Assembly: GCA_964543125.1 (NCBI GenBank)
Contig: CAZIWX010000007.1
Location: forward strand, 1 to 46,675
Direction of reading: 5' to 3'
Source of the DNA: CAZIWX01 sp964543125
Lineage (GTDB): Bacteria; Fidelibacterota; UBA8477
DNA length: 46,675 nucleotides
Shown: one piece after another, positions 42,447-46,675 of the stretch
How the letters are laid out: the number at the start of each line of letters is the position of its first letter
How positions within the stretch are numbered: position 1 is the first letter of the stretch
Made by a program: the position numbers and the translations under genes
The notes under the pieces: generated by a model
What the model was told of the DNA's origin: nothing
The model's database searches: none
What the model saw: only the letters and a program-made list of their open reading frames with translations

Positions 42447-43076
42447 TTATTTTAAATAGGGCCACAATTTATAGGAAGCGATAGCGCCTTCCCTTATAAT
42501 TCTAAATGGCCGTTGACTGATATCGATTACGGTACTGCCGGGTGAGTGGTGCAAAGTTCCCTGATCGAACACCAGGTCAACCCGGTCATTGAAATAGGCA
42601 ATAATGGTTTCAATATTAAGGGCGCTGGGATAACCCGAAAGATTAGCGCTGGTGGAGGTGATTGGACGACCCAAGGTTTTAACCAATGCCAAGCTCAGCT
42701 TGTGATCCGGCACTCGCAATCCAATGAGACCCGTTTTACTAGTGACTCCCAGAGCCGCTTCCAGATCAGCTTTGCATACGAGCGTCAACGGTCCGGGGAG
42801 AAATGCTTGGATTAATTTTTCTCCGGTTGGTGATAAATTCTGAATAGTTTCCAGCAACGCTTCCACGGAGTCCAACATGATTGACATGGGAATCCGTTTC
42901 CGGTGTTTTAAGGTATACAAATTTTCAAGCGCAACCGCATTTCTTGCGTCGACACCCAAGCCGTATAACGTATCGGTAGGGTAACCGATAATACCACCCT
43001 TGGTTAGAATCGTGCAAGCTTGGTCAAGAGCCGCCTGATCCGGTAATTGAGTCGAATTAAGTTCTATAATGAGCAT
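42447..43076 (-). CDS. tsaC: L-threonylcarbamoyladenylate synthase (TsaC/Sua5/YrdC family)
   Basis: First enzyme of t6A tRNA modification: makes threonylcarbamoyl-AMP from threonine, bicarbonate and ATP. 209 residues, so the short TsaC/YrdC form without the Sua5 C-terminal domain. Landmarks: GGIIGYPTDTLYGLGVDA (27-44), the KHRKRIPMSIML substrate-binding motif, PGPLTLV and STSANLSGYPS. Lies between lpxL-like (39 bases) and msbA (four bases). Confidence 0.94.
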   Translation of the reverse strand: MLIIELNSTQLPDQAALDQACTILTKGGIIGYPTDTLYGLGVDARNAVALENLYTLKHRKRIPMSIMLDSVEALLETIQNLSPTGEKLIQAFLPGPLTLVCKADLEAALGVTSKTGLIGLRVPDHKLSLALVKTLGRPITSTSANLSGYPSALNIETIIAYFNDRVDLVFDQGTLHHSPGSTVIDISQRPFRIIREGAIASYKLWPYLK

Positions 43077-43115
43077 CTTGAATGATACGCCAATAGAATG
43101 ATTTCTTCAAGTGAC

Positions 43116-44087
43116 TTAGGCGGATCGGGCCGATGGGGAATTTCTGATCCGTGCCGCTTCAAAACGATCAATATTTCGCCAGCGTTTGTGAAACCAGAAA
43201 TATTGTTCCGGGTTTTCCCGAATAGCGGTTTCGAGATGGTGCATTAAAACCGCTACGGTGTTTCGAATCCATTGCTCATCCAATTTATCCGGCCGATCCA
43301 GGGGAACGATTTCCCACCTCATAAAACATCGTCCCCGCTTTACCGGCATTGTCAGAAACACAACATCCGCGGGTGTGCGCTGGGCCAGGACCGCAACGCC
43401 TTTAGGCGATGGCGAAGGTAGTCCAAAAAAATCGACGGTGACCCCCTGACGGCCTTTGTATTGATCACCCACAATACACATATTCCCAACCTCTTTTAAG
43501 GCTTTGATAAAATTTGACATTGACGACCAGGAATCCACCAGTACCATGCGCCGGCGCTGGCGGAGCCAGCTTAAGAAGGAATCTGCCAGGGGATTGCGCT
43601 GAATCCGATAGATGGCGGATGTCTGTCCCGCCACAAGCCCAATGTACCGGCCGGCCATTTCCCAACTACCGAAATGACCAGTGAAAAACAGCAGGGGCCG
43701 TTGGTTGTGATTCCGCTGCCGGATAAATTCCGGGAACCCCTGTCCCTCAACGAGTCTTAAAATTTTCGCGTCCGATAGCGTCCATAATTTCATGGCTGAG
43801 ATAAAGCTTTCCCCCCAGTGCCCAAAAACACCATGAACCAACTGATCGATTTGTTGCGTATCCAGCTCGGGAAAAGCCCGCTCCAGATTTTTTCGAACCA
43901 CCTCTTTTCGAATGGGAATCCAGCGTCCCAGAAAATAGCCCAGTCCCCGGCCAAACCGCCAAACGATGCCCCACGGCAAGATTGTCATAAGAACGGTAAA
44001 CAGTACCAGTGCCAGAAATTCGAGCGTATAGCGAATCCAGTTCAGCGGTGACCCACGAGACGATTGATTTGCGGCTGAATTTGTCAT
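43116..44087 (-). CDS. LpxL/HtrB-family lysophospholipid acyltransferase
   Basis: Membrane-bound late acyltransferase of lipid A biosynthesis. 323 residues with an N-terminal hydrophobic segment (about 22-42). The HX4E catalytic pair is H138 and E143 in FFTGHFGSWEMAG. FGLPSPSPKGVAVLAQRTPADVVF and WFHKRWR near the end are also typical. It is one of the signs of a lipid A-bearing outer membrane. Position (LpxL or LpxM type) cannot be assigned. Confidence 0.92.
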   Translation of the reverse strand: MTNSAANQSSRGSPLNWIRYTLEFLALVLFTVLMTILPWGIVWRFGRGLGYFLGRWIPIRKEVVRKNLERAFPELDTQQIDQLVHGVFGHWGESFISAMKLWTLSDAKILRLVEGQGFPEFIRQRNHNQRPLLFFTGHFGSWEMAGRYIGLVAGQTSAIYRIQRNPLADSFLSWLRQRRRMVLVDSWSSMSNFIKALKEVGNMCIVGDQYKGRQGVTVDFFGLPSPSPKGVAVLAQRTPADVVFLTMPVKRGRCFMRWEIVPLDRPDKLDEQWIRNTVAVLMHHLETAIRENPEQYFWFHKRWRNIDRFEAARIRNSPSARSA

Positions 44088-44120
44088 TTGCTTAAGTAAA
44101 AACCAACGTTGATGAAAAAA

Positions 44121-45320
44121 TCAAAGGCGGGCGAGATCCTGGATGGTGATAAAAATAATGAGTCCCAACAGTAACATCATCCCGATCTGTTGAATAACGA
44201 TCTTCGCTTTGAGCGGCAGAGGCCGCCGGATTATACCTTCAACAATAACAATGAGCAAATGTCCACCATCCAAACCCGGAATTGGCAAAACATTGATAAA
44301 AGCCAGGTTTACGGAGATAATGGCCATGAAATAAAAAATGTCAGCCCAACCTTTGCGCGCCATATCGCCCGCCATTTTAGCAATGGCCACCGGACCACCA
44401 ACTTCTTTAATGGATGCCTGGCCACTGACCAACATCCCCAGACTTCGCGCCATCAAGGTACCAAAATTATAGGTTCCCCGAGCACCCAGTTTGACCGCCT
44501 CCCACAATCCGACTTCCCGCTGAACGGTTTGCGGACCAATGCCGATCATGCCCATTTCCTTGAGGCCATCCGCGGTGGAGACTTTATCAGCTACCGTGGT
44601 CAGCGTAGCGGATTTCACTTTCTCCGCGTGTTCCCACCGGATTTGAATTTCCTGATTCGGTAATTCGTGGATAATTTTGATCAAATCATCCCATTTCCCA
44701 ATCGCCTGGCCATTTACTGAAATGATTTTGTCCCCCGGAAGGAGCCCGGCTTCGGCGGCCGGATAAATGGGACGCTCAGCGGTGGCGCTCAGGCTGCCCA
44801 CGACGGGTGCGTTGGTCATTTCCGGAACCCCCGTGGAGAATAAAACGCCACTGAAAAGTACCCAGGCCAGCAGGGTGTTCATAATAACACCCGCCGAGAG
44901 CACCCATATTTGCTGAAAACGATTTTTGCTGGTGAACTCCCAGGGTTTCCCCTGAATTTTTTTATCCAATGATTCATCGATGGTTCCGGCCATCTTGACA
45001 TATCCGCCCAGCGGGGTCCAACTGACAGCGTATTCGGTGTCGCCGGCTCTCGGTTTTTTACGCCGGAATCGATAGGCGATGGTTTCGGCATTACTAAGCC
45101 GCTGTAGGAACCAGGGGATAAAAATGGTCAACCACAACCCATCCACTTTATTGCGTAACGTGAGGAGTCTGGGCGGCATTCCAATGGAGAACCGCTCGAC
45201 GCGAATACCCACGGAACGAGCCGCTAAAAAGTGGCCCAATTCATGAATCAGGATCAGAATTCCCAAGGTAAAAATGGCTGCTAAAATAGAAACTAAAGTT
45301 GTATTCAAATTGGCTAACAT
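44121..45320 (-). CDS. rseP: Site-2 intramembrane zinc metalloprotease RseP
   Basis: Cuts anti-sigma factors or remnant signal peptides within the membrane. 399 residues. Zinc site HELGH at 26-30 in the first helix and the third ligand in the FINVLPIPGLDGGHLL motif. One PDZ domain (about 195-265, AEAGLLPGDKIISVNGQAIGKW). Four membrane helices. About 50 residues shorter than the E. coli protein, which fits one PDZ instead of two. It follows dxr by nine bases. Confidence 0.95.
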   Translation of the reverse strand: MLANLNTTLVSILAAIFTLGILILIHELGHFLAARSVGIRVERFSIGMPPRLLTLRNKVDGLWLTIFIPWFLQRLSNAETIAYRFRRKKPRAGDTEYAVSWTPLGGYVKMAGTIDESLDKKIQGKPWEFTSKNRFQQIWVLSAGVIMNTLLAWVLFSGVLFSTGVPEMTNAPVVGSLSATAERPIYPAAEAGLLPGDKIISVNGQAIGKWDDLIKIIHELPNQEIQIRWEHAEKVKSATLTTVADKVSTADGLKEMGMIGIGPQTVQREVGLWEAVKLGARGTYNFGTLMARSLGMLVSGQASIKEVGGPVAIAKMAGDMARKGWADIFYFMAIISVNLAFINVLPIPGLDGGHLLIVIVEGIIRRPLPLKAKIVIQQIGMMLLLGLIIFITIQDLARL

Positions 45321-45329
45321 ACTTCTCTC

Positions 45330-46484
45330 TTAAGCTTTTTCGATAAATTGCCGGGTCCAGATTTCCAGCTCTCGAACATCATCCAAGTCCGGATGTTCAA
45401 TAAATTCACAGGCGTTGAGCGCCGATTCTATCATCGCCGGAATCCGGACAAATGTAATTTCTTCCCGCAAGAATCGGTACACCGCGGTTTCATTGGCTAC
45501 ATTAAGCACAACCGGTGCGGTTCCCCCCTGTTTTAAGACATCAAAAGCAAGCTGAATGCACGGGAATTTAACCAGATCCGGAGCTTCAAAAGTCAATTGC
45601 CCCAATTTAACCAGATCCAGTGCTTCCCAGGTTGCCGGACGATGCCGCGGATAGGTCAACGCATATTGGATGGGAATCTTCATATCCGGGACACCCAACT
45701 GCGCTTTCACGGATCGATCATTAAATTCAACCAGGGAGTGGATAATACTCTCGGGATGCACCACGATATCCAATTGTTCCGCCCCAAGCCCGAACAGCCA
45801 ATAAGCTTCGATGACCTCCAAGCCTTTATTCATCATGGTTGCGCTATCGATTGTGATTTTTTTTCCCATTTCCCAATTCGGGTGTTTTAATGCCTCGGCC
45901 ACCGTGATATGACGAAAAGTGTTTTTAGCCCGCGTTCGAAATGGTCCACCGGACCCGGTTAAGATCAAGCGTTTAACATCGGTCAGGTCCTCCCCGGCCA
46001 GGCATTGCCAAATAGCACTGTGTTCACTGTCCACCGGAAAGAGCTTAACGCCTTTTTCCTTTGACAAACGATTAATGTAGTCACCCACCATGACCAGGCT
46101 TTCTTTATTGGAAAGGGCTATATCAACCCCGGCTTGAATGCCGGCTACCGTGGGTCCCATTCCGGCACTGCCCACCAGCCCATTCAGCATGAGGTCCACA
46201 TCATCCCGGCCGGACAACTCCAGTAAACCTTCTCGGCCGGACAAAACCTCGAGTGCGGGATATTGGGCGCTTACCATGACGGCGGCATCCTTATCCACCA
46301 CGGCTACCGCGGCCGGGTGGAATGCAGCAATCTGTTGAATCAGCAAGTCTGCATTCCGGTTAGCGGAGAGATACCGGACATCAACCGCATCCGCCAGGTT
46401 TCGCACAACCTTCAGCGCATTCACACCAATGGAACCGGTACTTCCCAGAATTGAAAGTTTTTTTATGTGTGCGTGCTCATTCAT
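45330..46484 (-). CDS. dxr: 1-deoxy-D-xylulose 5-phosphate reductoisomerase
   Basis: Second enzyme of the MEP isoprenoid pathway: NADPH-dependent rearrangement of DXP to MEP. 384 residues. NADPH site LSILGSTGSIGVNALKVV (10-27), DSEHSAIWQ (near 152) and STMMNKGLEVIEAYWLFG with metal and substrate residues. Neighbour order dxr-rseP is common in bacteria. The short gap to the partial gene upstream (6 bases) suggests that the operon starts outside the window. Confidence 0.97.
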   Translation of the reverse strand: MNEHAHIKKLSILGSTGSIGVNALKVVRNLADAVDVRYLSANRNADLLIQQIAAFHPAAVAVVDKDAAVMVSAQYPALEVLSGREGLLELSGRDDVDLMLNGLVGSAGMGPTVAGIQAGVDIALSNKESLVMVGDYINRLSKEKGVKLFPVDSEHSAIWQCLAGEDLTDVKRLILTGSGGPFRTRAKNTFRHITVAEALKHPNWEMGKKITIDSATMMNKGLEVIEAYWLFGLGAEQLDIVVHPESIIHSLVEFNDRSVKAQLGVPDMKIPIQYALTYPRHRPATWEALDLVKLGQLTFEAPDLVKFPCIQLAFDVLKQGGTAPVVLNVANETAVYRFLREEITFVRIPAMIESALNACEFIEHPDLDDVRELEIWTRQFIEKA

Positions 46485-46490
46485 GCCGGT

Positions 46491-46675
46491 TTATTCACCA
46501 AATCCCCAGGTAACTCCCAGTGTTCCGAGAACACCTGTTTTCCCAAACCTCAAGCTTGCGAGACCAGCCATGGATTTGAAAAGTATTTTCGAAAAATCAG
46601 TCCCGATCGCCCAAAAACCGCGTTTCTGATTTTGAAATGACAAGACCGGCTCAAACCGGGATCGTTCCATGATAT
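46491..46675 (-). CDS. Partial CDS, C-terminal end of a possible beta-barrel protein
   Basis: Open to the window edge; about 60 residues are visible, ending GVLGTLGVTWGFGE. Alternating hydrophobic/polar pattern, many Gly and aromatic residues (SFQNQKRGFWAIGTDFSKIL, LASLRFGKTGVLGTLGVTW) look like outer-membrane strands. It is not the C-terminus expected for CdsA, which often precedes dxr. Six bases separate its stop from the dxr start. No family can be given. Confidence 0.5.
   Translation of the reverse strand, partial: IMERSRFEPVLSFQNQKRGFWAIGTDFSKILFKSMAGLASLRFGKTGVLGTLGVTWGFGE

Noticed and set aside
1..46675. Selenoprotein with in-frame TGA
   Set aside because: No gene was seen whose family similarity continues past a TGA stop with a following hairpin.

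Overview
This is a bacterial chromosome segment, densely coding, with genes on both strands and most genes packed into operons with 1-11 base overlaps. The organism is a didermic (Gram-negative) bacterium: the window has a lipid A-type acyltransferase (LpxL/HtrB family), an MsbA-like exporter, RseP, several lipoproteins with clear lipoboxes, a SPOR protein and a Na+-translocating NADH:quinone reductase. The gene mix (NQR with ApbE, extended S16, CxxC-type L28, NfeD/FloA, bacterial cyclic-2,3-diphosphoglycerate-synthetase-like protein, SelA/SelB) suggests a marine-type member of the FCB group such as Marinimicrobia/Neomarinimicrobiota or Calditrichota. That placement is inference; there is no rRNA gene here to settle it. 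No tRNA, rRNA, CRISPR array, insertion sequence or prophage was seen.

Layout. 1-8.03 kb (minus): a D-amino-acid pair (enolase-superfamily epimerase, cut by the window edge, and a DUF1611/DgcN-like protein), then selB, cstA and selA, then a TauE/SafE-type permease. cstA sits between selA and selB and touches selB through TAATG. 8.06-12.0 kb (minus): the conserved translation/secretion operon ffh-rpsP-khpA-rimM-trmD-rplS, closed by a hairpin terminator. 12.0-12.37 kb: divergent control region. 12.37-19.2 kb (plus): complete nqrABCDEF followed by apbE and a terminator. 19.2-22.6 kb (minus): NqrM-like protein, YciH/SUI1 protein, cPGS-like P-loop protein, dusB. 22.7-23.65 kb (plus): small lipoprotein, rpmB behind a near-consensus promoter. 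23.65-24.6 kb: a non-coding region with a duplicated, hairpin-rich element of about 230 bp. 24.6-34.7 kb (plus): GMC oxidoreductase, ABC transporter pair, LolA-like protein, carbamate kinase, sucCD, ndk, SPOR lipoprotein and an acidic-tailed membrane protein, ending in a strong terminator. 34.8-38.7 kb (minus): small anchored protein, floA, nfeD, DUF3108 protein. 38.7-39.2 kb (plus): gtrA-like. 39.1-46.5 kb (minus): dxr-rseP-lpxL-tsaC-msbA-GT39 envelope operon, with the tail of a possible beta-barrel protein at the right edge.

How genes work together. ApbE would attach FMN to NqrB and NqrC, and the NqrM-like protein would help install the intramembrane iron of NqrD/NqrE, so the whole assembly kit for the sodium pump lies together. 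SelA and SelB make and deliver selenocysteine, but selC, selD and any selenoprotein must lie elsewhere. The right-hand block joins isoprenoid synthesis, regulated proteolysis, lipid A acylation and export, and lipid-linked glycosyl transfer.

The points most worth a second look are the tandem structured repeat, the NqrC serine at the usual FMN-threonine position, the NqrM-like gene with only three cysteines and an extra C-terminal part, the selA-cstA-selB arrangement, and the GMC oxidoreductase with a ferredoxin-like cysteine quartet next to an ABC/LolA-like module.
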